The notes under the pieces: model-generated
Database searches by the model: none
The model's input: the letters and a program-made list of their open reading frames with translations, nothing else
What the model was told of the DNA's origin: nothing
Part shown: positions 1 to 8,109 of the stretch, piece by piece
Layout of the letters: each line of letters begins with the position of its first letter
How positions within the stretch are numbered: the first letter of the stretch is position 1
DNA from: an uncultured bacterium
GTDB taxonomy: Bacteria > Bacillota > Clostridia > Lachnospirales > Lachnospiraceae
NCBI GenBank assembly: GCA_947647735.1
Contig: CANSLJ010000016.1
Location: forward strand, 30,327 to 94,326
Direction: 5' to 3'
Length of the DNA stretch: 64,000 bases
Made by a program: the position numbers and the translations under genes

Positions 1-226
1 TGTTTACCTGCACCTGTCCCTTATCGTCCACCCAGGGAACACGGAACATGATGATTCTTTCCGGTGTGGTCAGCCTCTCTAACAGAGCCTCTTTCCGGTA
101 TTCTTCCTCATTTGCTTCGATCACCACCCTCAAAGATTCCAGAACTTCTTTTACAGCCTGATGAAATTCCGGCTGTGCGGGGTTTTTCTCCACGACTTTT
201 GCATAAACCTCGTCAACATATGACAT
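1..226 (-). CDS. gdhA: NADP-specific glutamate dehydrogenase, N-terminal part (runs off the window)
   Basis: Only the first 75 codons are present. The enzyme interconverts glutamate and 2-oxoglutarate plus ammonia in the cytoplasm. The N-terminus (MSYVDEVYAKVVEKNP, then PEFHQAVKEVLESL) and the block RIIMFRVPWVDDKGQVQVN match the conserved opening of hexameric bacterial glutamate dehydrogenases, just before the substrate-binding region. The start at 226 is preceded by AAGGAGG at a good distance; an ATG seven bases upstream hits a stop after six codons. A promoter and a hairpin-rich leader lie upstream, which suggests control by attenuation. Family assignment is firm; catalytic residues lie outside the window. 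Confidence 0.9.
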   Translation of the reverse strand, partial: MSYVDEVYAKVVEKNPAQPEFHQAVKEVLESLRVVIEANEEEYRKEALLERLTTPERIIMFRVPWVDDKGQVQVN

Positions 227-268
227 ATTGCATTTCCTCCTTTAATTTAAAAAATATATCCCTTAGAA

Positions 269-333
269 CAAAAAAACAAAGGCAGAAAACAAAGCAGAAG
301 AATCTGCGTCTCCTGCTCTACAGACGCCTTTGT
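269..333 (-). promoter_or_regulatory. Hairpin leader with T-tract ahead of gdhA (possible attenuator)
   Basis: On the minus strand ACAAAGGC (326-333) can pair with GCCTTTGT (276-283), followed directly by seven T. Two smaller hairpins lie inside, one with stem GCGTCT/AGACGC and one with GCAGA/TCTGC. This is the form of a rho-independent terminator with nested alternative stems, sitting between the candidate gdhA promoter and the gdhA ribosome site. It could instead be the terminator of the small gene that ends at 444. Confidence 0.45.
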
Positions 334-342
334 CCAGAAACT

Positions 343-371
343 ATTATATTACGTTCTCAAAAATGATACAA
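343..371 (-). promoter_or_regulatory. Candidate sigma-A promoter of gdhA
   Basis: Minus strand -35 TTGTAT (366-371), 17-base spacer, -10 TATAAT (343-348). Transcription would start near 336, just before the leader hairpin, and run into gdhA. Confidence 0.55.
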
Positions 372-443
372 GAGTTTTTTTCTGATAAAATGCACAAAAT
401 TTTTCTCCGGTTTTGTATACTTTTCACAAATCCCAAAAAATTC

Positions 444-905
444 CTAAAATCCCTGCCCGTATTTCTGATACAACTCTTCAAACTGCTGCCTGTCCTCCTC
501 GGAAATACTCTCCTTCAGATACTCCTTCATCTCCGAAACCGCATCGCTGTTCAAGCCCTCGTCGATCAGATCAGCCACATCCGATATCGTATCCTTATTC
601 ACATACTTCCCGATCATCTCTCTCGCCTTCTGCTTATCTTCCTCGTCAAAGCTGTCCATGATCTCCTTCGCCCGCTCTGCCGCCTCCGGATCCCCGGTAC
701 TCTCCAGCACCTGTTCGAGCACCTGCTCCATGATCTCGTCTTCCGCCTTATTCTTCACCTTATCCGTCGTCACACTCTTCAGCTTCTCTCCAAACGCCTC
801 ATTGGTCAGCCCCAGAAGCATCACGCCTCCCGCCAGGATCAAAACACTCAAAAACAGGATCATCCCTATGCCTTTTTTCTTTCTCCGTCTTCTTCTCCTG
901 CTCAC
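444..905 (-). CDS. Hypothetical single-pass membrane protein, highly charged
   Basis: 153 residues that I do not recognise. An arginine/lysine cluster (MSRRRRRRKKKG) is followed by one hydrophobic segment at about 13-32 and then a long acidic, helix-prone region rich in Glu, Lys, Asp and Gln, with repeated EQVLEQVLES-like heptads. The topology expected from the positive N-terminus is cytoplasmic start, one membrane anchor and an outer helical domain. The next gene upstream (1031-1462) is in the same direction, 125 bases away, and is also helical. No enzymatic motif is visible and no function is offered. Confidence 0.65.
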   Translation of the reverse strand: MSRRRRRRKKKGIGMILFLSVLILAGGVMLLGLTNEAFGEKLKSVTTDKVKNKAEDEIMEQVLEQVLESTGDPEAAERAKEIMDSFDEEDKQKAREMIGKYVNKDTISDVADLIDEGLNSDAVSEMKEYLKESISEEDRQQFEELYQKYGQGF

Positions 906-1030
906 TCTATTCTCCTTCCTGAACTATTTTCCACGCTCCATTGTTATTTATTTTCTTATGGCTCGTCCTTCCGGATAACATAACACTCTTTTCTATAATA
1001 AAGATGCTCCCACCACAAAAATAGTTCATT

Positions 1031-1462
1031 CTACAGATATTTCTTGAGGCGTTCCATATTTTTCTCCTCGAATCCCGCCAGCTCCTCCGCCAGCTCCATG
1101 CACTCCTTCCCCGCATTCTCATAGGTCTTCATATTTTTCCAGATATCCGTCACCGCCCTGCTGTTCTCCTGAAACAAGATATCCGCCACGTGGCTGGTGC
1201 TGGAATCCAGAAGCGTGCTCATCTGCAGCCCGCTGCGCTGCAAAACCTCCTGCACCTGGGAATTCCGGTATCCCTCCTCCTTCTCCTTCGTCAGTTCCTT
1301 TAACGCCCTGTTGTGGATATCCGCAAAAGTAATAAATTCTCTGGACATCTCCACAGACAGATCCTTGTCGTAAACCCTCTCCGTCACGGCATCCAGCGCA
1401 TTCATCGCAAGCTGTGCATTTCTCTGAATATGATGATACAATTTGATATCTTCCCTCTTCAT
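1031..1462 (-). CDS. Hypothetical helical protein
   Basis: 143 residues, almost wholly helix-forming (Ala, Glu, Lys, Leu, Met rich), with no membrane segment or signal peptide. The pattern of four long amphipathic helices resembles small four-helix-bundle proteins, but I see no metal ligands or named motif. AGGAG precedes the start. It lies upstream of the small membrane protein at 444-905 and may be cotranscribed with it. Function unknown. Confidence 0.6.
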   Translation of the reverse strand: MKREDIKLYHHIQRNAQLAMNALDAVTERVYDKDLSVEMSREFITFADIHNRALKELTKEKEEGYRNSQVQEVLQRSGLQMSTLLDSSTSHVADILFQENSRAVTDIWKNMKTYENAGKECMELAEELAGFEEKNMERLKKYL

Positions 1463-1601
1463 TCTCCACTCCTCTTCATCACAGATAATGTAAATATACC
1501 CATTTTATAGTATGGGCAGCCCCGTGAATTTTATTCCCGCTTTTCCTGTTTTTGTAACCGCCGCCTATTTCACCGGCTTATTACAATAAAACAATGGGCA
1601 A

Positions 1602-1631
1602 CAAAAAAGTACCGCAGCTTTATGCGATACT
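1602..1631 (-). terminator. Rho-independent terminator downstream of the Gfo/Idh/MocA gene
   Basis: On the minus strand AGTATCGCA (1623-1631) pairs with TGCGGTACT (1608-1616), one G-U pair, six-base loop, then a run of T (1603-1608). It lies 60 bases after the stop of the oxidoreductase gene. Confidence 0.7.
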
Positions 1632-1690
1632 CTTTCGTACATTTTATTTTTTTCTCTCTGGTTGATCATTTTTACAGTTCCGAAATATCA

Positions 1691-2686
1691 TCAGGATAAG
1701 GCATGATCCTTTTCAAAGGGATACACGATCCCCCACTCCCTGCGCCGCTCATCCATAAACTCCATAATGCGGATTGTCTCCGCATGGGGCATCTCCGGGC
1801 ACTCCAGCGCGCCGTTTTTCAGCGCTTTTATACACGCCTCCACCTCATACTCATAGCCGGTAATCTGCTTCGGCGCTTTTTTGCGCAGGATGCGTTTGTG
1901 CTCCTTATCGTACACCGTAAAACTCTCGTAGTTGTTGATATTTTCGATCACGATATAACCGTCGGTTCCCTGAATAATACCCTTTCTGTCGCCCACACAG
2001 CACTGGGATGCCGTGAGGGACGCCACCTTGCCGTCCGTATACTCGATCGTGATCGTCTCCTGCTTGTCCACACCGGTCTCGGTATAGGTACAGAAAGAAG
2101 ACACTTTTTTCACATTCGTTCCGAAAAAGATGGACGCGAAATTGATCGGATACACCCCCAGATCCAGCAGGCTCCCTGCCGCCAGTGCAGGGTCATACAT
2201 TCTCTGAATATGCTCCAGAGAATAGCTTAAATTCGCCGAAAGCATCCTGGGCCTTCCGATCAGCCCCTGGGAAAGCACGTCTTTGATCATGCCCACCATC
2301 GGCATATACCTTGTCCAGATCGCCTCCGTGATAAAGACTTTTTCCTTCTCCGCATATTCCAGCACTTCCTTTGCCTGTGCCGCATTTGCTGTAAAAGCCT
2401 TTTCACATAAAACGGGCTTTTTGTATTGAATACACAGCATTGCATTATCATAATGCTCGGAATGGGGTGTCGCAATATAGACCAGATCCACCTTCTTGTC
2501 CTGCAGCATCGCCTCATAGGAACCATACGCCTTCTTAACACCGTATTTTTTCGCAAAGGCCTCCGCCTTTTCCTCAGATCTTGACGCGATCGCGTAGAGA
2601 GAGACGTCCCTCATCCCCTTCACTGTCTTCGCCATCATACCGGAAATATTCCCGGCTCCCATCAAACCGATTCTTAATTTGCTCAT
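1691..2686 (-). CDS. Gfo/Idh/MocA family NAD(P)-dependent oxidoreductase
   Basis: 331 residues. Family members oxidise or reduce sugars, inositols or related polyols using NAD(P). The N-terminal Rossmann fold shows the dinucleotide motif GLMGAGNIS (about 7-15), then the family blocks YIATPHSEHYDNA (about 70-82) and the catalytic EKAFTANAAQAKE region (about 95-107; the Lys of EK is the usual catalytic lysine). The C-terminal part fits the alpha/beta substrate domain, with LLDLGVYPINFA at about 173. It is a single gene with its own terminator, so its substrate cannot be inferred from neighbours. Length is normal for the family. Confidence 0.9.
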   Translation of the reverse strand: MSKLRIGLMGAGNISGMMAKTVKGMRDVSLYAIASRSEEKAEAFAKKYGVKKAYGSYEAMLQDKKVDLVYIATPHSEHYDNAMLCIQYKKPVLCEKAFTANAAQAKEVLEYAEKEKVFITEAIWTRYMPMVGMIKDVLSQGLIGRPRMLSANLSYSLEHIQRMYDPALAAGSLLDLGVYPINFASIFFGTNVKKVSSFCTYTETGVDKQETITIEYTDGKVASLTASQCCVGDRKGIIQGTDGYIVIENINNYESFTVYDKEHKRILRKKAPKQITGYEYEVEACIKALKNGALECPEMPHAETIRIMEFMDERRREWGIVYPFEKDHALS

Positions 2687-2817
2687 ACCTTTTCCCTCTC
2701 CTCACCCGGAAACTTCCGCATCTTCACACCGCTTCCGTGCTGTTGCTCGAAAATCTTCGATACTTCACCCCAAACTCCGAAAATGACCGGCACCACTCTC
2801 TCCGAATCTCATTCTCT

Positions 2818-4134
2818 TTACTCCATAAATTCACTCTTTACATAGGCTGTCTGCCCTTTATATTTCACCTTGCACCAGCCGTCCGCCTGATTCATTACAA
2901 GCTCAAGCCGCTCGCCCTGGTAGATAACGCCCAGCTTTTCTCCGCTCTCATTAGCGCTCTTTCTGACATTTACTGTTGTTTTGGCAGTCACATAGCCGCT
3001 GCTTCCAAGAGACACATTAACCGAGGGCGCCTCCTGCTGTGCAGACGTTCCCTGCCCCTCATCCTGCTGCGCTGTTTCTCCGGCATCCGCCGCGGCGGGC
3101 TCTTCACTGATGACCTCCAGATACTGGGACTTGATAAAGAATTCCTTTGTACCGTCCGTCAGTTTTGTCCAGCCGTTAGCCTTCTCCTCCAGCACATCAA
3201 AAACATCTCCTATCTGGGCTTTCCCCAGTTTATCCGCCTTCTCGCTGTCAGAGCTTCTCATATTTACCACATCGATCGCTTTCGCCTTCTTTGCGACATT
3301 CACACTCTGAGGTTCTTCCGCCGCGGGTTCCTCCTCCGCAACAGGCTCCTCAATCCCCTGTGCCGCCTGATTCGCCAGCAGAGCTTCCTGGATGCCCTTT
3401 GTGATGGACTCCTCCACCTTGATGCACACCTGCGCCGCCTCGGAACCGTTCTGTACAAGCTGGTTGAAATCAGCCGATACCTTATTGCTCAGATCCACCA
3501 CATCGTCCTGAAAGTTCACAGCTTCGATATAATCCGCTTCCTCTTTGTCGATCTCCTCTTCCATATTGATATAATAGTTGCCCGCCTCATTCTTACAGAT
3601 AAAGAAGCTTGTCATGCCCGGCACGGTTCCCTCATACCCCACGACCTGGATATCCGCCACAACATAGGCGATGAAGGAGTCCTCCCTCGGACCGGGTTTC
3701 GTATAGATATTCACAGCGGGACACGCCTGCGTATGCTTTGCCCATTCCGTAAAGCGGATCAGCACGGAGTCGGTCAGAGGGCTGATGATCTCTGTGAGCG
3801 CATCCGTATCCACCTCTTCCATCGCCTTATAATACTTCATGATCAGCTCGTTTATCTCCGGATAGGCATTCTCCTCCAGCGGTACATCCGGCACCACAAG
3901 GCCCGCCTCCGCAGTCTCTTCCTGTTCCGGTACCGCACTCGTGTGTACTTCTTCCAGCTGCTGCTTCTTCTTATTTGCCGAGATGCCGATCCCCATCGTG
4001 ATCAGGATCGCCGCCACCAGGATCACCGGCAGCACGATCTTCCTGTTCTCCACGACTGCATCCTTCAGCCTCTCTATCAATTCTACAGCATTTATGTTTT
4101 CTTCCTTTGTTCTTCTGCCTCTTTTTTCCGCCAT
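2818..4134 (-). CDS. Membrane-anchored protein with NTF2-like and two bacterial SH3 domains
   Basis: 438 residues from the chosen start. Short charged cytoplasmic N-terminus, one membrane segment at about 34-53 (LPVILVAAILITMGIGI), a region at about 85-200 resembling an NTF2-like fold, an acidic linker, then two SH3_3 domains at about 281-343 and 378-438 (VNMRSSDSEKADKLG and VNVRKSANESGEKLG cores), separated by a Gln/Ala/Glu linker. Bacterial SH3 domains usually bind cell wall peptides, so an outer-face role at the wall is likely. AAGGAG six bases before the ATG at 4134 fixes the start; a longer reading frame begins at 4218 but reaches back to within a few bases of the tRNA and has no good ribosome site. 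Confidence 0.75.
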   Translation of the reverse strand: MAEKRGRRTKEENINAVELIERLKDAVVENRKIVLPVILVAAILITMGIGISANKKKQQLEEVHTSAVPEQEETAEAGLVVPDVPLEENAYPEINELIMKYYKAMEEVDTDALTEIISPLTDSVLIRFTEWAKHTQACPAVNIYTKPGPREDSFIAYVVADIQVVGYEGTVPGMTSFFICKNEAGNYYINMEEEIDKEEADYIEAVNFQDDVVDLSNKVSADFNQLVQNGSEAAQVCIKVEESITKGIQEALLANQAAQGIEEPVAEEEPAAEEPQSVNVAKKAKAIDVVNMRSSDSEKADKLGKAQIGDVFDVLEEKANGWTKLTDGTKEFFIKSQYLEVISEEPAAADAGETAQQDEGQGTSAQQEAPSVNVSLGSSGYVTAKTTVNVRKSANESGEKLGVIYQGERLELVMNQADGWCKVKYKGQTAYVKSEFME

Positions 4135-4164
4135 ACAAAACTCCTTGCTTATCTTTATACCAAA

Positions 4165-4190
4165 CAAGAGGCAAGTAAACTTACCTCTTG
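4165..4190 (-). terminator. Hairpin following tRNA-Arg, probable terminator
   Basis: A 12-base stem (CAAGAGGTAAGT with ACTTGCCTCTTG on the minus strand, one G-U pair, two-base gap at the tip) lies 30 bases beyond the tRNA 3' end. The T-tract that follows is short (GTTTGGT), so termination may be partial and some transcripts may reach the SH3 gene. Confidence 0.5.
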
Positions 4191-4220
4191 TCAAGCGGTT
4201 GATAGAACCTTCATACAAAA

Positions 4221-4292
4221 TGCACCCGACAGGAATCGAACCTGCATTAAAGGCGTCGGAGGCCTTCGTTCTATCCGTTAGACTACGGGTGC
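4221..4292 (-). tRNA. tRNA-Arg, anticodon CCG
   Basis: A 72-base cloverleaf on the minus strand: acceptor stem GCACCCG pairs with CGGGTGC, anticodon stem AAGGC/GCCTT encloses the loop CTCCGAC with anticodon CCG (reads CGG), and the T arm GCAGG-TTCGATT-CCTGT is intact. The discriminator base is A and CCA is not encoded. The D stem has one weak pair. A strong promoter lies upstream and a hairpin downstream, so it is a single-tRNA unit. Confidence 0.9.
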
Positions 4293-4343
4293 ATGGAATG
4301 GTATGCTATCCAAATATTACAAAATTGTTACATCACGTTTGTT

Positions 4344-4372
4344 ATCATACCATATCCTGTTCTATCTGTCCA
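4344..4372 (-). promoter_or_regulatory. Promoter of tRNA-Arg
   Basis: Minus strand TGGACA (4367-4372), 17-base spacer, TATGAT (4344-4349): five of six matches in each box. It lies 51 bases before the mature tRNA 5' end. Confidence 0.65.
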
Positions 4373-4414
4373 GACTTTTATCTATAAAAAATTCCATAAA
4401 AATTTTTCCAGATA

Positions 4415-5377
4415 CTATTTTATATCATATATGCTGATCTTTTCAGCTTTTCTGTCGTAATAGTAAACCGCATCGGAGAGCACTTCCTCCGGCTCCACCT
4501 GCGTCCGGTTCACTTCCGCCACCATCCGAATCAACCTGTCCGCATTATGCACATAATTTTCCGGCAGGAGGATCATCTCATGGACTGAACTGGGCAGAAT
4601 ATAAAAGTTTTTTCCCAGCCTGTCCGCGATCTGTTTCAAAAGCCCCCTGTACAAAATGCAGGATGCGCCCAGATATCTTCTCTCGTTCGTCAAAATGAGC
4701 ATCGGGATATGCGGCGTTTTTCCCTTTTTTTCCATAAATCCGTCCAGCATCGGAAAATCCTCCGCCTCCCTTTCCCTTTGCTCCCACACCGGGATATCAT
4801 CCTCCAGCACCATCCTTGAGAGCAGCTCCTCCATGGTCCTGACTCCGCCGGGCAGCATAACCTCCGAGTTTTTCAGCGCATCTTCATATAACTGCTGTTC
4901 CGAAACACCCCACTTTTCCATATGCTCATTTTTCACAAGGATCGCCGCCGTTCCTGTAGCGGCAGCCTCCATCAGACAGTAAAAGACCACCGCCATATCC
5001 AGAAAATCCCTGTGGGGCATTTCCGAAAGCATCCTTTTATTCTTTTTCTTATTGACAAGCTTTACCGCCAGCCTCTTTTTTACCTGTTCATAGTCGCGAT
5101 AAAATTCAAAATTCAGCATCTTTGCCGCATCCTGTTCTTCGTATATTTCCAGAAAATCCTCCAGGATATCCTCCATATCTCTTCCTTCCAGATAATCTGC
5201 ATAAAATCGTTCCATATAGATGGTCGGCACGACCTTCTCCCTCGGCCTGCGGATCGTAATGCCCTGCAGCATGATCCCGTTATTCTTCGGCACGCTGATC
5301 GTTTCCACCATCGCCTGCGCCCCCAGCTTTTCCTGAAGGCACTCCTTTACTTTACTGACAAACTGAGAATAATTCAT
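4415..5377 (-). CDS. DUF5688 family protein
   Basis: 320 residues, soluble, no signal peptide. The pattern resembles DUF5688, a family I know chiefly from Lachnospiraceae and relatives: an N-terminal MNYSQFVSKVKECLQEKLG segment, a central FYRDYEQVKKRLAVKLVN stretch, PHRDFLDMAVVFYCLM, and a C-terminal region containing the block ENYVHNADRLIRMVAEVN. Function is unknown in the literature I recall. It stands alone between the tRNA promoter and efp and is not obviously part of an operon. Confidence 0.75.
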   Translation of the reverse strand: MNYSQFVSKVKECLQEKLGAQAMVETISVPKNNGIMLQGITIRRPREKVVPTIYMERFYADYLEGRDMEDILEDFLEIYEEQDAAKMLNFEFYRDYEQVKKRLAVKLVNKKKNKRMLSEMPHRDFLDMAVVFYCLMEAAATGTAAILVKNEHMEKWGVSEQQLYEDALKNSEVMLPGGVRTMEELLSRMVLEDDIPVWEQREREAEDFPMLDGFMEKKGKTPHIPMLILTNERRYLGASCILYRGLLKQIADRLGKNFYILPSSVHEMILLPENYVHNADRLIRMVAEVNRTQVEPEEVLSDAVYYYDRKAEKISIYDIK

Positions 5378-5492
5378 AGTTACCTCTCTTTCCTTTCCTT
5401 ATGGTTTTCGTTTTCGCAAATTTTATGAGTTTCTTTTTGATAAAACAGCGGGTTTCATAAATCCGAAAATACCGAGAGGTCTCTTATAAGCC

Positions 5493-5525
5493 AAAAAGGA
5501 CAACAGGAGAAAACTCCCATTGTCC
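5493..5525 (-). terminator. Rho-independent terminator of efp
   Basis: On the minus strand GGACAATGGGAG pairs with CTCCTGTTGTCC (5498-5525, two mismatched bases, four-base loop), followed by TTTTT (5493-5497). It lies about 50 bases past the efp stop. Confidence 0.75.
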
Positions 5526-5571
5526 TATAGGTTCTTGTCAACATAGATTAGAAATGCTCTATAACCCGCAT

Positions 5572-6129
5572 TTATACACGGCTCAGATATTCGCCGGTAC
5601 GGGTATCGATCTTGATGGTGTCGCCCTGATTTACAAACAACGGAACATATACCGTAGCGCCTGTCTCCACTGTGGCAGGCTTTGTAGCGCCTGTCGCTGT
5701 ATCGCCCTTAAAGCCGGGTTCCGTCTCCGTGATCTCCAGTTCCACGAACAGAGGAGGCTCCACAGCAAATACGCTTCCGTTATGGGAAAGCATCTTCACC
5801 ATTTCATTCTCCTTCACAAATTTCATGGAGTCCTGGATATCGGCAGCGCTCATCGCCATCTGCTCATAATTTTCCGTATCCATGAAATTATACAGATCGC
5901 CGTCTGCATATAAATACTGCATTTCTCTTCTGTCAATACGTGCCTGAGGGCATTTTTCCGTAGGACGGAATGTTTTCTCCACTACGCCGCCGCTCTTGAT
6001 GTTTTTCAGTTTGGTCCGGACGAAAGCTGCACCTTTACCGGGTTTCACATGCTGAAACTCGATGATCTGATACACATTTCCCTCCAGCTCTATCGTAATA
6101 CCGTTTCTGAAGTCACCTGCAGATACCAT
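5572..6129 (-). CDS. efp: Translation elongation factor P
   Basis: 185 residues, the usual length. EF-P binds between the P and E sites of the ribosome and relieves stalling at polyproline. The KOW-like N-terminal domain carries the conserved loop VKPGKGAAF with Lys32, the residue modified in many bacteria, and is followed by the two OB domains ([24 protein letters not shown], and the C-terminal [17 protein letters not shown]). AGGAGG precedes the ATG. In Lachnospiraceae and Bacillus efp commonly sits beside aroQ, as here. Confidence 0.96.
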   Translation of the reverse strand: MVSAGDFRNGITIELEGNVYQIIEFQHVKPGKGAAFVRTKLKNIKSGGVVEKTFRPTEKCPQARIDRREMQYLYADGDLYNFMDTENYEQMAMSAADIQDSMKFVKENEMVKMLSHNGSVFAVEPPLFVELEITETEPGFKGDTATGATKPATVETGATVYVPLFVNQGDTIKIDTRTGEYLSRV

Positions 6130-6170
6130 AAAATATTCCTCCTGAAGTCTCTCATAAATAATCCTTTTCC

Positions 6171-6199
6171 AGTTTATCCTAAAAGTTTATCTTTTTCAA
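6171..6199 (-). promoter_or_regulatory. Candidate promoter of efp
   Basis: Minus strand TTGAAA (6194-6199), 17-base spacer, TAAACT (6171-6176), in the 97-base gap between aroQ and efp. The -10 box is imperfect. Confidence 0.4.
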
Positions 6200-6226
6200 C
6201 TGTTTTTTCAAGGAAAGTTACTTTTT

Positions 6227-6658
6227 TTATAAATTTAACAGAAAATCTATGGCGAACAGGTATCCTTCCAGCCCTTTTCCGTAAATCTGTCTGTCACAGG
6301 CGGGTGCCGTCACGGAAATTTTCCGGAACTCCTCCCTGTTTGTGATATCGGAAATATGTACCTCCACCTTTCTCATCGTTGTCACCGCCGCAAGGGCGTC
6401 ATGGATCGCATAGCTGTAATGGGTGTAGGCGCCCGGGTTGATGATCAGCCCCTCCGTTCCGTCAAAATAGGCATCCTGAATCCTGTCAATGATAGCCCCC
6501 TCATGGTTACTCTGGAACACCTCGATCTGGCAGTGCTCCTTCTCCCCCTTCTCGGCGATCATCCTGAGCAGGTAGTCATAATCCTGTGTCCCGTATACTT
6601 CCTTCTCCCTGATGCCCAGAAAGTTCAGATTCGGCCCGTTTATGATCAGTATCTTCAT
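6227..6658 (-). CDS. aroQ: Type II 3-dehydroquinate dehydratase
   Basis: 143 residues, the normal size for the small dodecameric type II enzyme that converts 3-dehydroquinate to 3-dehydroshikimate. Visible signatures are NGPNLNFLGIREKEVYG (residues 7-23, with the catalytic Tyr22), NPGAYTHYSYAIHDAL (about 75-90), and VEVHISDITNREEFR, which holds the conserved His. Its start overlaps the aroK stop by four bases (ATGA), so the two are translationally coupled. Third gene of the run aroE-aroK-aroQ. Confidence 0.97.
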   Translation of the reverse strand: MKILIINGPNLNFLGIREKEVYGTQDYDYLLRMIAEKGEKEHCQIEVFQSNHEGAIIDRIQDAYFDGTEGLIINPGAYTHYSYAIHDALAAVTTMRKVEVHISDITNREEFRKISVTAPACDRQIYGKGLEGYLFAIDFLLNL

Positions 6659-7197
6659 ATTGCTCCCTCCCTCTGTTTTAATTTTTTTACGATCTCATCC
6701 ACCACCTGTGCCGGCTTTTTTCCATCCACCGGGATAATGATATCCGCGGCATCCCGATACAGCTCCTCCCGCTCTTCCAGCAGTGTCCTTATCTTCCGCA
6801 TGGGATCATCCCCCTGCAGCAGAGGCCTTGTGGTATCGCCCTTCAGCCGCGTCCAGACTGTTTCCGGGGAGACTTCCAGATATATGACCGTTCCCAGTTC
6901 TTTAAGAAGCCTTCTGTTTTCCTCCCTGAGCGGTGTACCGCCGCCCACGGAAAAGATCTGTCCGCCGCTGCCACTCTTCAGTTTTTCGAGAAGTTCCGTC
7001 TCCTTCTCCCGGAAACAGGCCTCCCCCTCCTCTGCAAAAATTTCGGAAATGCTCCGTCCTTCCTGCCTCTCTATCATCTTGTCGGTATCAGCCAGCGTGC
7101 GCTGCAGTTTATAGGAAAGGCTGATGCCCGTGGTACTCTTTCCGCTGCCCATAAAGCCGATCAGGATCACATTGTCTCTTTTTCCTTCCACGTTCAC
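6655..7197 (-). CDS. aroK: Shikimate kinase
   Basis: About 180 residues. It phosphorylates shikimate at O3 with ATP. The P-loop GFMGSGKST lies near residues 12-20, DTDKMIE (DxD for Mg and shikimate) follows, then FRxxE as FREKETELL and the substrate loop FSVGGGTPL. I chose the GTG at 7197, whose GTG overlaps the aroE TGA and lies ten bases after GGAGG; a second GTG at 7191 is possible. Reading further upstream to 7269 would overlap aroE by 76 bases without a ribosome site. Confidence 0.93.
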   Translation of the reverse strand: MNVEGKRDNVILIGFMGSGKSTTGISLSYKLQRTLADTDKMIERQEGRSISEIFAEEGEACFREKETELLEKLKSGSGGQIFSVGGGTPLREENRRLLKELGTVIYLEVSPETVWTRLKGDTTRPLLQGDDPMRKIRTLLEEREELYRDAADIIIPVDGKKPAQVVDEIVKKLKQREGAI

Positions 7198-8078
7198 ACC
7201 CCCAGTGCCTCCTCCATCTTCTGATAGATCTCCTGCGCCGCCTCCCCGGAAACACGGATACCGTTCCACAACTCGTAGGCGATAACCCCCTGATACAACA
7301 GCATTTTCAGCCCGTGGAACGCCTCGCCCCCGGAGCGCCTTACAAGCTGCATAAAACGGGTCTCCAGCGGATTGAAGATCACATCATAGCCTGTCTTTAC
7401 CAGTTTATAAAAAGCCTCATCCTCTATCACCGCATGCTCCGTATGGGGATACATCCCCACGCCGGTCGCCTGTACGGTAATATATTTCCTGCCATCGTCC
7501 AGCTTTCCGTATTCATCGAGAGCATACGCCTCCGCAAAGGGCACCCTTCCGGAAATCTCCCGCGCCGCAGCATTCACTTCCTCCGCCAGCGCCTTCGCCC
7601 GCTCCCCGCTCCGGTTCAGAATGTAAACATGCTTTGCCCCTTTATCCAGCAGCAGAAAAGCGATCGCCCTCGCCACGCCTCCGGCGCCGAGCAGTATGAT
7701 CTCCTCCCCCTCTATCCGCACGCCGTCAGCGCACATGGCACGGTACAGCCCCGGCATATCCGTATTATATCCCTTATACCCTCCCTGCGTCCGCACAAGG
7801 GTATTCACCGCGCCGATCCGCTCCGCCAGGGGATCGATCTCCCTTAAATACGGGATCACCTCGCTCTTATAGGGCACTGTCACATTCATCCCGAGAAAAT
7901 CAAAGGCGTCCGCTCCCTCCACCGCACGCCGCAGTTTCCCCGGCTCCACCTGCAGCGGCACATACACAAGGTTCTGCCCGTAGATCCCGGCAAGATTGTT
8001 ATGTATCACCGGCGACACGGAATGTCCTACCGGATGGCCTATCAGGCCGCATATTTTTGTCTTTGCGTTTATTTCCAT
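7194..8078 (-). CDS. aroE: Shikimate dehydrogenase (NADP)
   Basis: 294 residues, normal length. Reduces 3-dehydroshikimate to shikimate. Motifs in order: GLIGHPVGHSVSPVIHN (shikimate-binding Ser residues near 20), NVTVPYK with the catalytic Lys near 70, NTLV and NTD (Asn and Asp of the active site), GAGGVARAI dinucleotide loop near 130, NRSGERA adenine-phosphate loop, and the C-terminal KMLLYQGVIAYELW. GGGGAGAAGAG precedes the ATG. First gene of a tight aroE-aroK-aroQ unit. Confidence 0.96.
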   Translation of the reverse strand: MEINAKTKICGLIGHPVGHSVSPVIHNNLAGIYGQNLVYVPLQVEPGKLRRAVEGADAFDFLGMNVTVPYKSEVIPYLREIDPLAERIGAVNTLVRTQGGYKGYNTDMPGLYRAMCADGVRIEGEEIILLGAGGVARAIAFLLLDKGAKHVYILNRSGERAKALAEEVNAAAREISGRVPFAEAYALDEYGKLDDGRKYITVQATGVGMYPHTEHAVIEDEAFYKLVKTGYDVIFNPLETRFMQLVRRSGGEAFHGLKMLLYQGVIAYELWNGIRVSGEAAQEIYQKMEEALGV

Positions 8079-8109
8079 ATATCTCTTCTCCCCGCCATTA
8101 TTTCCGTCG

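Noticed and set aside
907-1469. Overlapping minus-strand frames in the helical-protein region
   Set aside because: They overlap the 1031-1462 gene in other frames, with Arg/Trp or Gly-rich shadow composition.
4134-4218. Earlier start of the SH3-domain gene
   Set aside because: The extension covers the post-tRNA hairpin and has no ribosome site; the added residues are unlike the rest of the protein.
2581-4281. Long plus-strand frame of 566 codons
   Set aside because: It lies antisense to the SH3-domain gene and across the tRNA, has no ribosome site and an amino acid make-up typical of antisense reading.
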